Of a DNA stretch of 64,000 bases, positions 46,795-56,294 are shown piece by piece. The stretch spans positions 1 through 64,000 of the forward strand of contig NZ_MDGK01000024.1 of NCBI RefSeq assembly GCF_001870465.1, written 5' to 3'. Every line of letters starts with the position of its first letter. Position 1 is the first letter of the stretch. A model generated the notes under the pieces. It saw only the letters and a program-made list of their open reading frames with translations, was not told the DNA's origin and searched no databases. The DNA is from Pseudomonas extremorientalis. GTDB lineage: Bacteria > Pseudomonadota > Gammaproteobacteria > Pseudomonadales > Pseudomonadaceae. The position numbers and the translations under genes were made by a program.

Positions 46795-46838
46795 GGGTCG
46801 CTTCGCGACCCAACGCGGGGCAAGCCCGCTCGCCACAG
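46795..46838 (-). repeat. REP element, second of an inverted pair
   Basis: The inverted copy ends in GCCCGCTCGCCACAG, the reverse complement of the first REP with a few differences (for example GGGTCGCTTCGCGACCC in place of the matching segment). About 47 bases lie between the pair. The transcript would form a long hairpin that may also stop both converging transcripts. Confidence 0.8.
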
Positions 46839-46882
46839 GGTACTTACCGCCTGTGACCTTAAGACCTTGAAAGGGCTGCCCC

Positions 46883-47503
46883 TTAAAACCAATGCCAGAA
46901 CCGACTCCAGAACCCCCGCCCCAAGTCATCCTTGCACCGCGCATATTGCGCCGCATACATCTGCGACCGCGCCTGTACCTTGCTGGCTACCGGTGGCAGC
47001 CAGGCCTTGGCGGCGTAGGTGCGCTGGCGATAGCCGCCCCAGCCTTCGTGGTAGTTCAGGTACTGGCCGTAGGCGTCGTATTTGTAGACGCCGTTGATGG
47101 TGTAGGTCTTGTCCATGTACCAGCCGACGAAGTCGATGGCGTCGTCGAAGTCCTGGCGGCTGGCGCCGCTGCGGCCGGTGCTCTTGCGGTAATCGTTCCA
47201 CACCTCGTCCTTGGCCTGGGCGTAGCCGGCGGCGGTGGAGACGCGGCCCCAGGGAATGATCCACAGCAGGTATTTACGCGGGGCCAAGGCGTCCTGATGG
47301 AAGCCGGACTCCTGATACAGGATCGCGAACGGCACCTGGATCGGTACGCCCCAGCGTTTTTGCGTGACTTTGGCAGCGTCGTACCAGTCGTCTTTTTCGC
47401 GGAAGATGCCGCACAGATCATTTGGCGTACGTGGCGGCGAGGTGCCGCACGCCGTCAGCAGTGAGGTGAGTAACAACAGTCCGACGGCTTTGCCTGCGCT
47501 CAA
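46883..47503 (-). CDS. Lysozyme-like (SLT-fold) lipoprotein
   Basis: A 206-residue lipoprotein: lipobox LLTAC with cysteine at residue 19, then a globular domain. PFAILYQESGFHQDALAP fits the catalytic-glutamate region of lytic transglycosylases, and YLNYHEGWGGYRQ further on is the usual following helix. It probably cleaves peptidoglycan at the outer membrane. It is isolated, with a REP pair downstream. Confidence 0.75.
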   Translation of the reverse strand: MSAGKAVGLLLLTSLLTACGTSPPRTPNDLCGIFREKDDWYDAAKVTQKRWGVPIQVPFAILYQESGFHQDALAPRKYLLWIIPWGRVSTAAGYAQAKDEVWNDYRKSTGRSGASRQDFDDAIDFVGWYMDKTYTINGVYKYDAYGQYLNYHEGWGGYRQRTYAAKAWLPPVASKVQARSQMYAAQYARCKDDLGRGFWSRFWHWF

Positions 47504-47622
47504 AATGCACCTGTGCCTGATACGTATGAAACGGGCATTTTACGCAGGTCTGCGCCTGGTGCATCTGCACTATCCTGAGGCCCAGGTGTCGTAATTCCAT
47601 GCGCCCACTCTCAGGAAGACCT

Positions 47623-49119
47623 ATGACCCAGGATGTGCTTGCCAAGGAAACCAACCGCCGCCAGTTGCAGCAGATCATCTCCGGCCTGTCCGACGGGGTG
47701 ATTCTGGCCGAGGTCGACCAGACCATCCTGTGGGCCAACGAGGCCGCGCTGACCATGCATGGCGTGGGTGACGTGATGGGGCTGGGCGCCAACGGGCAGC
47801 AATACGCCGAGCGCTTTGCGCTGCGCTACCGCAACAACCACCCGGTGCAGGCAGACAACTACCCGCTGGCCCGGGCCGCGGCGGGCGATGAGTTCAGCGA
47901 CGTGGTGGTGGAAGTCACGCCCACCGCCGACGAAGAAAAAACCTGGGTGCACCGCCTGCGCAGCCTGGTGATCACCGACTCCCACGGTGAACCGGAACTG
48001 CTGGTGCTGATCCTCAGCGACGCCACCGAGTGGGCCAGCGCCGAGCAGCGCTTCGAAAAAACCTTCAATGCCAACCCGGCGCCGGCGGTGATCTGTCGCC
48101 TCAGCGACCTGCGCTATATCAAGGTCAACCAGGGCTTCCTGGAGATGACCGGCTACAACCGCGACCAGGTCATCGGCAAATCGGTGTATGAACTGGATGT
48201 ACTGGAACAGGCCGAACGCAAGGACCTGGCCATCCAGCGCCTGGGCGAAGGCGCGACCATCCCGCAGATGCAGGCGGAGCTACGGCTGCCCGGAGGCGGC
48301 AGCAAGCTGGTAATCGTTGCTGGCCAGCCATTGGACATGAACGAAGAGGACTGCATGCTGTTTTCCTTCATGGACCTGGAGCCACGGCGCAAAGCGGAAA
48401 TTGCCCTGCGTCAGAGTGAGGAGCGCTTCGCCAAATCCTTCCGCCTGACCCCGGTGCCGACCCTGGTGTGCAGCGCCGGTAACCGCCAGGTGGTGGATAT
48501 CAACGAAGCTTTCATGAGCATCACCGGCTACATCAGTGAAGAGCTGATCGGCAAATCGATCGAGGACATCGACTTTATCGACAGCCCCCAGGCTGCCGCA
48601 CAGTTGTTCGCCAGCCTGGAAAAAGCCGGCAACCTCGACGGCCAGGACCTCAAGGTGCGCAAGAAAGGCAACGAGGTGATCGACTGCGTGGTCTCCGCCG
48701 ACACCGTGATCATCCAGGACGTGCCCTGCTACCTGATGGTGATGATGAACATCACCGAACGCAAACGCTCGGAGCTGGAGCTGGTAGCGGCCATCGAGGA
48801 AGTGATGCAGGATGCCTCGTGGTTCAGCCAGACGCTGATCGAAAAACTGGCCAACGCCAAGAGCGTCAACAGCGCCAGCCAAACGAACGTGGCCTTTACC
48901 GACCTTACCGCCCGCGAGCGCGATGTACTGGGCCTGATCTGTGAGGGGCTGGCCGACAAGGAGATCGCCTCGCGCCTGAAACTGGCGCCCAACACCGTGC
49001 GTAATCATGTGGCCACGGTGTACTCCAAACTGGGGGTGCACAGCCGCAGCGCTGCCATCGTCTGGGCCCGTGAACGCGGGCTGTTCGCCGGGGAATTGCG
49101 GGTCAAAAACAAGCCGTGA
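47623..49119 (+). CDS. PAS-domain LuxR-type transcriptional regulator
   Basis: A 498-residue cytoplasmic regulator with three PAS-like domains (about 10-135, 145-260, 270-395; NPAPAVICRLSDLRYIKVNQGFLEMTGY is typical) and a C-terminal LuxR helix-turn-helix (LTARERDVLGLICEGLADKEIASRLKL). There is no receiver or kinase, so it senses a small ligand, redox or light directly. AGGA 6 bases upstream of 47623 fixes the start. Targets are unknown. Confidence 0.85.
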   Translation: MTQDVLAKETNRRQLQQIISGLSDGVILAEVDQTILWANEAALTMHGVGDVMGLGANGQQYAERFALRYRNNHPVQADNYPLARAAAGDEFSDVVVEVTPTADEEKTWVHRLRSLVITDSHGEPELLVLILSDATEWASAEQRFEKTFNANPAPAVICRLSDLRYIKVNQGFLEMTGYNRDQVIGKSVYELDVLEQAERKDLAIQRLGEGATIPQMQAELRLPGGGSKLVIVAGQPLDMNEEDCMLFSFMDLEPRRKAEIALRQSEERFAKSFRLTPVPTLVCSAGNRQVVDINEAFMSITGYISEELIGKSIEDIDFIDSPQAAAQLFASLEKAGNLDGQDLKVRKKGNEVIDCVVSADTVIIQDVPCYLMVMMNITERKRSELELVAAIEEVMQDASWFSQTLIEKLANAKSVNSASQTNVAFTDLTARERDVLGLICEGLADKEIASRLKLAPNTVRNHVATVYSKLGVHSRSAAIVWARERGLFAGELRVKNKP

Positions 49120-49121
49120 CA

Positions 49122-49148
49122 GTGCAAATGCACTAGTGCACCTAGTGC
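49122..49148. promoter_or_regulatory. Cluster of GTGC/GCAC palindromes
   Basis: GTGCA-AA-TGCAC, then a perfect 12-base palindrome TGCACTAGTGCA (49129-49140), then CCTAGTGC. These overlapping dyads sit right after the LuxR gene and before the DUF1652 gene. They may be a binding site or a processing hairpin. Confidence 0.35.
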
Positions 49149-49221
49149 GAATTCGCCTTATTGCGGCGACGGCTAGTCAATAACCTTCAAGGTATCAAAC
49201 TGAATGCCTGAAGGAACCCGC

Positions 49222-49494
49222 ATGTTTACCCTCTCTCAACTGCGAAACTGCATCGAAGAAGGCCTGTCGCCGCTGACGTGCGAGTTCACCCTGTGCCGGG
49301 ATGCGTCCCTGACCCTCAAGGTCTATGACGCCGAAACCGGCCGGGTCGACCTGGTCGTCACCGGGATCAGCACCAACCGCCTGCAGACCCCGCAAGAAGT
49401 GGAAAAGATGGTGGAAGAGCTGCGTTACGAACTGCAGAGCAACACCATGGGCAAGCTCACGCTGGATGACTTGCCTTCAACGACGCCCCAATAA
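49222..49494 (+). CDS. DUF1652-family protein
   Basis: A 90-residue cytoplasmic protein of the Pseudomonas-restricted DUF1652 family (LSQLRNCIEEGLSPLTCEF, then VTGISTNRLQTPQEVEKMVEELR). AAGGA 6 bases before 49222 gives the start. Its 3' end overlaps the convergent MFS gene by 38 bases. The function is unknown. Confidence 0.78.
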   Translation: MFTLSQLRNCIEEGLSPLTCEFTLCRDASLTLKVYDAETGRVDLVVTGISTNRLQTPQEVEKMVEELRYELQSNTMGKLTLDDLPSTTPQ

Positions 49495-50650
49495 AGTAGA
49501 ACACCCCGCCCCCGACGATAAACGCTCCCAGCATCCAGAACATGTAATGGGCCGGCAGGCTGGCCAGCACCAGCCCGCACAACACCGGCCCCAGCGCGGC
49601 GCCCAGGTTGGACAGGTTCTGTGCCCCGTAGTACATGCCGCGCAAGTGGTGCGGGGCTATCCGGTCGATGAACATGTATTCGGCCGGGAACACAATGATC
49701 TCCCCCACGGTGAACACCGCCATCGCCAGCACCCACCACAGTACGCTGGTGGACAGCGCAAACCCGACGATCCCCAGCATGAACATGCCCAGGCCCGCGA
49801 CCAGCCACTGGCCGAGGTAACGGTGCGATATCCGCCGCCCAATCAGGTATTGCAGGGCAATCACCAACACCGCGTTGGTGGTCAGCACGGCGCTGACCAC
49901 GGTGTAGGTGTATTCGGCCGTGGTGGTGGTCACCAGGTATTGCGACAGCCACGCGGTGAACTGGCCGAACACCACGGCACTGAGTACACCGCCGAGGGTG
50001 AAGCACACGAGACGATGATCCCTTAAAAGTACTCGCCCGACGGCAAGGAATGGCACCGGTTTTTGCGTGGCATCAACGGTGGCCAGGGTACGGTCGCCCC
50101 AGCGCCAATACAGAAGGAAAAACCCTACCCCCAACAACGCCGAAAGGATAAACGGCACGCTGATATCCAGCTTGGCCATCACCGCCCCGAAAGCGGGCCC
50201 AACCGCATAACCGATGTTGGTCAGGGTGTACTTGATGGAAAACACTTCGCTGCGGGCGTCTTCGGGCAACAGGCTGGCAAAACCGGCCTTGACCGCAATA
50301 TCGATCACCGCATAAGCCAGGTTGATCAGGATCAGGCAGCTGTAGAACGCCCAGATGTTCTGGGCCAGAACAGTACCGACAAAGCCCAGCACAAACAGCA
50401 CGCTGAAGGTCAGCAGCAACCGATAACTGTTGATACGGTCGACCAGGAAACCGCCATACACACTGAGCAGCGAGCCGACGATCAGCGAACTGCCGATCAC
50501 CAGGCCAACCTGGGTGATGTCGAGGGAAAAATGGTGGGTGAGGTAGATCACCAGGTAGGGAAAAGTGATTGCCTTGGCCAGCGTGAGCAGCAATGTGGCG
50601 GACAGCAACAGGTTAACAGTGCGGGGGTAGTTTCTTATTGTCGCAAGCAT
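49457..50650 (-). CDS. MFS transporter
   Basis: A 397-residue twelve-helix transporter with the family loop GGFLVDRINSYRLL between helices 2 and 3 and a short conserved LPEDARSEVFSIKYTLTNIG segment typical of drug-exporter-like MFS proteins. The ATG at 50650 is preferred; an alternative TTG lies 9 codons upstream. No regulator is adjacent, so the substrate is open. Confidence 0.82.
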   Translation of the reverse strand: MLATIRNYPRTVNLLLSATLLLTLAKAITFPYLVIYLTHHFSLDITQVGLVIGSSLIVGSLLSVYGGFLVDRINSYRLLLTFSVLFVLGFVGTVLAQNIWAFYSCLILINLAYAVIDIAVKAGFASLLPEDARSEVFSIKYTLTNIGYAVGPAFGAVMAKLDISVPFILSALLGVGFFLLYWRWGDRTLATVDATQKPVPFLAVGRVLLRDHRLVCFTLGGVLSAVVFGQFTAWLSQYLVTTTTAEYTYTVVSAVLTTNAVLVIALQYLIGRRISHRYLGQWLVAGLGMFMLGIVGFALSTSVLWWVLAMAVFTVGEIIVFPAEYMFIDRIAPHHLRGMYYGAQNLSNLGAALGPVLCGLVLASLPAHYMFWMLGAFIVGGGVFYFIGASLKASHPA

Positions 50651-50727
50651 CCTGCTCTCTTTCCTTGAAGGTAACACGGCCGTTTCCGCCGGTTACCTTA
50701 ACTCAGGAACAGGGCACAAATGCAAGG

Positions 50728-51036
50728 TCATTTCTTGACAGGGGTGATCTCGAGAATGGTGCCGTTGGTGGTTTTGAGCAGCACGAACTTATCACCTACC
50801 CGCGCCCACTGGCTGTCCTCTTCAGGCTGTTTGAGACCGCGCTTTTTCCAGTCGCTGACGGCCGACTCCTTGCGCATCAGGATATCCGGGGCACGGTCAC
50901 CTTCTTTCAAGTCACGGGTATTGATACTCGAAGGTTGTACGGTTTCCTGCGGGGTATCACCGGCCTGCACGATAAAGCTGGCGGTGGACAGGCTGGTGGC
51001 GACCAGCAGGCAGGCAGCGAGGGATCTGGATTTCAT
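50728..51036 (-). CDS. RcnB-like periplasmic protein
   Basis: A 102-residue protein with a signal peptide (LAACLLVATSLSTASFIVQA) and an RcnB/YxxD-like fold: DLKEGDRAPDILMRKESAVSDWKKRGLKQP followed by WARVGDKFVLLKTTNGTILEI. RcnB proteins are periplasmic partners of nickel and cobalt export, but many paralogues have other, unknown roles. It is divergent from the XRE-cupin gene. Confidence 0.72.
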   Translation of the reverse strand: MKSRSLAACLLVATSLSTASFIVQAGDTPQETVQPSSINTRDLKEGDRAPDILMRKESAVSDWKKRGLKQPEEDSQWARVGDKFVLLKTTNGTILEITPVKK

Positions 51037-51200
51037 GGGAGTTCCTTCAATGAAAAGGTGTGTACCGAAGTTCGGACCGCTGCCACGCGCGATCATTCAA
51101 TTGTGCCAACCTTCGCGCGTCGCTGCAGCAGCCGTTCCAGCCCGAACGGGTGCGCGCAAAAGCCCATGCCATTGCCCTTGTGAAATAAATCCTGTAATTT

Positions 51201-51232
51201 TTCATGAAATTTATCGAAATAAATTTCATGAA
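51201..51232. promoter_or_regulatory. Operator overlapping the XRE-cupin start codon
   Basis: A perfect 14-base inverted repeat TTCATGAAATTTAT-CGAA-ATAAATTTCATGAA. The start ATG (51228-51230) lies inside the right arm. A plausible promoter, TTGCCC (51173) and TAATTT (51195), lies just upstream. The layout suggests tight autoregulation. Confidence 0.65.
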
Positions 51233-51785
51233 CAAACAAGAAGAACTTGCCACCCTCGCGGCACTGATCCACGACCTGCGCAAGCACAAGAAGCTTACCC
51301 TCGCCCAGCTCGCACAGAAAATCGAGCGTTCGGTGGGCTTCCTGTCCCAGGTCGAGCGTGGCCTGTCGCGCCCGACCGTGGCGGACTTGACCGCCATCAG
51401 CCATGCCCTCGGCGTACCTACTACTTACTTCTACAGCCAGCCCAAACCCAAGGCCGTGGACTGGATCACCCGCCCCAACGAGCGGCGCACGGTGTATTAC
51501 GCCAACGGCATCACCGACATCCTCGTCTCGCCGAGCATGAACGGCGCCTTCTCGATGCTCGACAGCCTGCTGGCCCCCGGTGCCAACAGCGGTGAACAGA
51601 CCATGAGCGACCGCGCCGAACAGGCCGGGTTTGTGCTGGAGGGCGAGTTGACGTTGTGGGTGGACGGTGAAGCCGGCTCAGTCACCCTCGGCCCCGGCGA
51701 CAGCTTCCACCTGGCCAGTTTTGCCCATTGCCGCTACGCCAACCTGACCGACCTGCCCGCCCGCGTGTTGTGGGTTTACAACTAG
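51228..51785 (+). CDS. XRE-family regulator with cupin domain
   Basis: A 185-residue PuuR-like regulator: N-terminal Cro/CI helix-turn-helix (LTLAQLAQKIERSVGFLSQVERGLSRPTV) and C-terminal cupin (EQAGFVLEGELTLWVDGE, LGPGDSFHLASFAHC). Such proteins control polyamine and gamma-glutamyl-amine catabolism. No clear ribosome site precedes either ATG (51204 or 51228); the predicted transcript start is close, so the mRNA may be nearly leaderless. It is followed after 11 bases by a glutamine-synthetase-like gene, which it probably regulates. Confidence 0.85.
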   Translation: MNKQEELATLAALIHDLRKHKKLTLAQLAQKIERSVGFLSQVERGLSRPTVADLTAISHALGVPTTYFYSQPKPKAVDWITRPNERRTVYYANGITDILVSPSMNGAFSMLDSLLAPGANSGEQTMSDRAEQAGFVLEGELTLWVDGEAGSVTLGPGDSFHLASFAHCRYANLTDLPARVLWVYN

Positions 51786-51796
51786 GAGCAACACCC

Positions 51797-53143
51797 GTGA
51801 AAAGCCATGCCTCCACGTTACTGGCCGAAGTACGGACTTTTCGCCAGAACCATCCGGACGTGCGTTATGTCGACCTGATCGCCCTGGACATTCCCGGGCA
51901 CTTCTACGGCAAGCGCTACCCCATCGAGATGCTGGAAAAAGTCGCCGCCGGCAGCCCGCTGAAGCTGCCACAGAACGCCGTGTTGCTGGGGGTTCAGGGC
52001 GGGTTGTTCAAGATTGGCGACTACTGCTTCAACGACGGCGACCCGGATGCCAACCGTCGCCTGGTGCCGGGCACCCTCAAGCCGGTGAGTTGGGAATCGC
52101 AGCCGCTGGGACAGATGCTGATCACCTCGGACGGCACCGAGGCGCCCATCGAGTTCGAACCCCGCGAAGTGCTGGCCAAGGTGCTGGAACGCCTGCAACA
52201 CAAGGGCATTCACCCGGTGGTGGCGTTCGAACTGGAGTTCTACCTGTTCGACAAAAAACTCGACAATGGCCTGCCGCAATTTGCCCGCGACCCGTTGAGC
52301 GATGACGCCGACGACCAGCCCAACCTGCACATCGAACGGCTGTCGCGCTTCAGCGAAGTACTGGATGACATGGCGCAAACCGCCAAGGACCAGGGCATCG
52401 ATATCACCGTGATCACCGCCGAGATCGGCCCCGGCCAATTCGAAATCAACTTCGGCCACCTCGACGATGGGATGCGTGCTGCCGACTGGGCCGCCCTGTT
52501 CTGCCGCAGCACCCGTGGCGTGGCGTTGAAACACGGTTACCGCGCCAGCTTCATGGCCAAGCCCTACCTGCAATATCCCGGCAGCGGCATGCATGTGCAT
52601 GTGAGCCTGTATGACGGTGCGGGTAACAATTTGCTGGCGGCGCACCAGCAGCAACCCTTGCGCCATGCCGTCGCCGGATGCCTGGAGTTGCTGCCGCACT
52701 GCATGCCGATCTTCTCGCCCAACCACAATGCCTTCCGCCGCCTGGGCGGTACGGTCAACGCCGCCACCCGCGCCAGCTGGGGCTTTGAAGACCGCGACGC
52801 GTGCGTGCGCATCCCCGAGTCCGACCCGCGCAACCTGCGTATCGAACATCGACTGGCCAGTGCCGATGCCAACCCATACCTGGTGCTGGCGGCGATCCTG
52901 GTTGGCCTGGAACACGGTCTTGAGGCCAGGCGCGAACCCATCGCCCCGCTGAATGAAGACCGCAGCAGCGGCAGCGACTTCCCCCTGGAAATGCTCGACG
53001 CCGTGCGTGCCATGCAGCATCACGCGGTATTGCGCGATAAGCTGGGCGCCGAATTTGTCGAGGTGTACTGCGAAAACAAGCGTCAGGACCACTTGGCCTT
53101 CCAGCAAGAGATCCATGCGCGGGAATATCGCTGGTTTCTCTAA
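51797..53143 (+). CDS. Glutamine synthetase-family protein (gamma-glutamyl-amine synthetase type)
   Basis: A 448-residue GlnA-fold ligase, starting at GTG with AGGAG 7 bases upstream. The active-site regions are VAFELEFYLFDK (metal-binding Glu), EIGPGQFEINFG, GSGMHVHVSL and FSPNHNAFRRL, all intact. Short length and the PuuR-like regulator upstream favour a PuuA-type enzyme that glutamylates putrescine or another amine instead of true glutamine synthetase. The amine is unknown. The next gene, alkC, begins 20 bases later. Confidence 0.85.
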   Translation: MKSHASTLLAEVRTFRQNHPDVRYVDLIALDIPGHFYGKRYPIEMLEKVAAGSPLKLPQNAVLLGVQGGLFKIGDYCFNDGDPDANRRLVPGTLKPVSWESQPLGQMLITSDGTEAPIEFEPREVLAKVLERLQHKGIHPVVAFELEFYLFDKKLDNGLPQFARDPLSDDADDQPNLHIERLSRFSEVLDDMAQTAKDQGIDITVITAEIGPGQFEINFGHLDDGMRAADWAALFCRSTRGVALKHGYRASFMAKPYLQYPGSGMHVHVSLYDGAGNNLLAAHQQQPLRHAVAGCLELLPHCMPIFSPNHNAFRRLGGTVNAATRASWGFEDRDACVRIPESDPRNLRIEHRLASADANPYLVLAAILVGLEHGLEARREPIAPLNEDRSSGSDFPLEMLDAVRAMQHHAVLRDKLGAEFVEVYCENKRQDHLAFQQEIHAREYRWFL

Positions 53144-53163
53144 TAGCACTCACGGAATCATCG

Positions 53164-54264
53164 ATGACCGACCAAAGCGCCCCGGCCCTCAAGGAAATCT
53201 TCAACGTCGAACGCCTGCAACACATCGCCACCGAGATGACGGCGGTGTACCCGGCGTTCGACGCCAAGGGGTTCCTCAAGCACGCCAAGGCCGGGCTGGC
53301 CGAATTGTCGGTGATGCAGCGCATGGCGCGGGTCAGCGAGAGCCTGCATGCGGTGATCCCGCTGGATTACCCGCAAACGCTGAAGCGGCTCTACGCCCTG
53401 GCCCCGCGCCTGAACAGTTCGTTTGTCAGCCTGTTCCTGCCGCACTTCGTGGCGAGCTACGGGCGGGATGATTTCAAACGTTCAATGGCCGCGCTCAAGT
53501 ACTTCACGACGTTTGGCTCCGCCGAATTCGCGATCCGCCATTTTCTACTGCACGACTTCCCGCGCACGTTGGCGGTGATGCACGAATGGTCGCTGGATAC
53601 CAACGAACACGTGCGCCGCCTGGCCAGCGAAGGTTCGCGGCCGCGCTTGCCCTGGTCGTTCCGCCTGGCCGAAATACAGGCCAACCCCGAACTGTGTGCG
53701 TCGATCCTCGACAACCTCAAGGCAGATACCAGCCTGTACGTGCGCAAGTCGGTGGCCAACCACCTCAACGACATCACCAAGGACCACCCGGAATGGGTGC
53801 TCAGCCTGATCGAAGGTTGGAATCTGGATAACCCTCACACCGCCTGGATCGCCCGCCACGCGCTGCGCAGCCTGATCAAGCAAGGTAACACGCGTGCGCT
53901 GACGATCATGGGGGCCGGGGCCAGGGCCGACGTGAAGATCCACCATCTGCAAGTGACGCCAGCGGTGATCAACCTGGGAGAGCGGATCAACCTGTCCTTC
54001 ACCCTGGAATCCACCGCCGCAGCCCCACAGAAGCTGGTGGTGGACTACGCCATCGACTATGTGAAAAGTGCCGGCCACAGTACGGCGAAGGTGTTCAAGC
54101 TCAAGGCGTTTACCCTCGGCGCTGGCGAGCTTCACAGCATCCGCCGTGAGCAACATATCCGCGAGTTGACCACGCGCAAGCATTACCCCGGCAAGCATGT
54201 CGTCCATGTGCTGATCAACGGCGAGAAGCTTGCCAGCGCCGACTTCGAACTGAGAAACGACTGA
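53164..54264 (+). CDS. alkC: DNA alkylation glycosylase AlkC
   Basis: A 366-residue protein of the AlkC/AlkD HEAT-like glycosylase superfamily, which removes methylated purines without flipping the base. The N-terminal about 255 residues are helical repeats (LNSSFVSLFLPHFVASYG, SVANHLNDITKDHP, WIARHALRSLIKQG). The C-terminal about 100 residues form an Ig-like beta domain (VTPAVINLGERINLSFTL), the feature that separates AlkC from AlkD. It lies 20 bases after the GS-family gene and may share its transcript. Confidence 0.85.
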   Translation: MTDQSAPALKEIFNVERLQHIATEMTAVYPAFDAKGFLKHAKAGLAELSVMQRMARVSESLHAVIPLDYPQTLKRLYALAPRLNSSFVSLFLPHFVASYGRDDFKRSMAALKYFTTFGSAEFAIRHFLLHDFPRTLAVMHEWSLDTNEHVRRLASEGSRPRLPWSFRLAEIQANPELCASILDNLKADTSLYVRKSVANHLNDITKDHPEWVLSLIEGWNLDNPHTAWIARHALRSLIKQGNTRALTIMGAGARADVKIHHLQVTPAVINLGERINLSFTLESTAAAPQKLVVDYAIDYVKSAGHSTAKVFKLKAFTLGAGELHSIRREQHIRELTTRKHYPGKHVVHVLINGEKLASADFELRND

Positions 54265-54411
54265 CACAAATCAAAGAAAAGGCTCTAGCACGGGCCTTTC
54301 AGCCACATAAATTGTCGAACAATCCTGGCTTTCTTAGTTGCGAGCAATTATCATCCAGCGCCTTCTCGCTACCCACCGGGTAGCTGTTTCAATGTGTCAC
54401 CCGAGGCGCCC

Positions 54412-56271
54412 ATGTACCGTTTTTCGTTTCACCGCCCCCTGATTGCCATCAGCTTGGGGCTTGTTGCTCCTGGCGTATTTGCCGCGCTGCAGCCCCTGGC
54501 CGAAGCACCACTGGCCAGCGACACCGAGCTGCACTGCCACTTCAGCCGCGACGCCAGTACCGACTGCACCACCACCTACCGCTATACGATCCTCAAGCCG
54601 AGCGGCCGCGAAATGCTCTCACGCATCGACTTCGATTATTCCGAAGGCGACATCTTTGAAGTGATCAGCGCGCAGTCCACTCAGCCCGGCGCCAAACCAG
54701 TGGCGCTGGATGCGACGCAGATCGACACCCGCATCGCGCCCAATCCGGACCAGGGCTTCAGCCGCGACAAACAGACCTCTCTAGCCTTCCCCAACCTGCG
54801 CGTCGGCACGCAGATTCGCTACACCGTACGCGAGCACCACGCCGCCAAGCCCTTGATGACCCAGTTTCACTACGTGCTCAAATTCGGCGCCAGCCCGGCG
54901 CGGCGCGACCGGTTCAAGGCGCGTTTTACTGCCGAGCGCCCCATCCAGTGGCGCAGCGAACTGTTCGAGGGTTTCAGCGTAACGCCGTCGCAGAATGGCA
55001 AGACCCTGGACGTGGTGCAAAAGGCCCCGACCTACCTCAACTACATCAACGAAGCTTCCAACGCCGCGTTGCTGCGCATCCCGCGTATCGAGATAGGCAG
55101 TGCTCTGGAGCCTCAGGCGTACTTCGGGGCGTTCGCGCAGCGCTACAACCAGATCCTCGGTGCCAACCTGCCACCACAAGGTGCTGCTGCCGTGGTTGCC
55201 GTACGCGGTTTGGCACCGGCCGAACAGGTTGCGGCATTGATGCAGCACATCAACGATCACTATCGCTACCTGGGTGACTGGCGTGCGACAGAGCGCGGCT
55301 ACGTGCCCTTCAACCTCGCTGAAATCGAACAACACGGTTATGGCGACTGTAAGGACCTGGCAATCCTGCTGACCGCCTTGCTCAAGGCCAGTGGCATCAA
55401 GGCCGAGACCGCCTGGGTCAGCCGGGGCGATGTGGTCGAGTCGCTACTGATCCCCGGCCCCCAGGCGCCGAACCACGCCATCGTCCGCGCCGAAGTGGAT
55501 GGCCAGGTGTGGTGGCTCGACCCGACCAACCCGGTGTTCGCCCCCGGTCAGGTCATGCCCGATATCCAGGACCGCTGGGTGCTGGTCAACGACGCCCAGG
55601 GTCAGGTGCGCGAGGAACATATCCCGCTGGAACGCCCCGAAACCACCCTGCGCCTGGATAAACAGGTGCACTACGACAAACAAGGCTACGGCACGACCCA
55701 GGCCACGATCACCTTCAGTCGCCTGCCGCTGATGCAACTGAGCGTCGCCGACCGCCAGCAAGGCAGCACCGCCACCGACCAGGACATCTGCGCCAACTTC
55801 GGCAACGAGATCAGCGACTGCCAGATCACCCGCCCGGCCACCGGCTTTGTGGTACATGACGGCTATACCGTCACGGCCAAAATGAATGATCAGCGTGCGC
55901 TGGAAAAGCTGGCGAATGACTACGTATATAGCGATGAATCGCTCAAGGGTCGTTGGGATGGTTTTATCAACTACCGCCGCCAAGGGCAGCAGGCCGAGCT
56001 TGATCTGGGCAACCCGCAAACCCATGACTACAGCATCACCCTGAGCGGTGGGCGGATGGAAAAAGCCATCCCGGGTTGCCAGGTGCGTTCGCCGTGGTAT
56101 GACTTGGATCTGCAGGGTTCGCAGGCGAATGGCGGGCTGCGTTATCACTATCGCCTGAGCCAGAAGGTGCGTTGGTTGAGCCGTGATGAGATTGTCAGCA
56201 AGGCGTTCGGGAAAATGATCGAGGATGCACGGGCTTGCGCGGAGCAGGTGCATCAGGTGGTGAAACTCTAA
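54412..56271 (+). CDS. Exported DUF3857 and transglutaminase-like protein
   Basis: A 619-residue protein with a signal peptide ending near residue 24. The N-terminal half is a DUF3857 beta domain. A transglutaminase-core follows with Cys in YGDCKDLAILL, His in PNHAIVRAEV and Asp in WWLDPTN, so the triad is intact. A further beta domain ends the chain. It is probably a periplasmic amidase or peptide-crosslinking protein. GAGG 5 bases upstream gives the start at 54412. Confidence 0.82.
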   Translation: MYRFSFHRPLIAISLGLVAPGVFAALQPLAEAPLASDTELHCHFSRDASTDCTTTYRYTILKPSGREMLSRIDFDYSEGDIFEVISAQSTQPGAKPVALDATQIDTRIAPNPDQGFSRDKQTSLAFPNLRVGTQIRYTVREHHAAKPLMTQFHYVLKFGASPARRDRFKARFTAERPIQWRSELFEGFSVTPSQNGKTLDVVQKAPTYLNYINEASNAALLRIPRIEIGSALEPQAYFGAFAQRYNQILGANLPPQGAAAVVAVRGLAPAEQVAALMQHINDHYRYLGDWRATERGYVPFNLAEIEQHGYGDCKDLAILLTALLKASGIKAETAWVSRGDVVESLLIPGPQAPNHAIVRAEVDGQVWWLDPTNPVFAPGQVMPDIQDRWVLVNDAQGQVREEHIPLERPETTLRLDKQVHYDKQGYGTTQATITFSRLPLMQLSVADRQQGSTATDQDICANFGNEISDCQITRPATGFVVHDGYTVTAKMNDQRALEKLANDYVYSDESLKGRWDGFINYRRQGQQAELDLGNPQTHDYSITLSGGRMEKAIPGCQVRSPWYDLDLQGSQANGGLRYHYRLSQKVRWLSRDEIVSKAFGKMIEDARACAEQVHQVVKL

Positions 56272-56294
56272 CCCTCTGTTGGGCAGGCCTGGCA

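Noticed and set aside
46703..46838. A possible CRISPR or IS end, because of two long similar sequences
   Set aside because: There are only two copies, inverted, with the REP consensus of P. fluorescens and no spacers or transposase.
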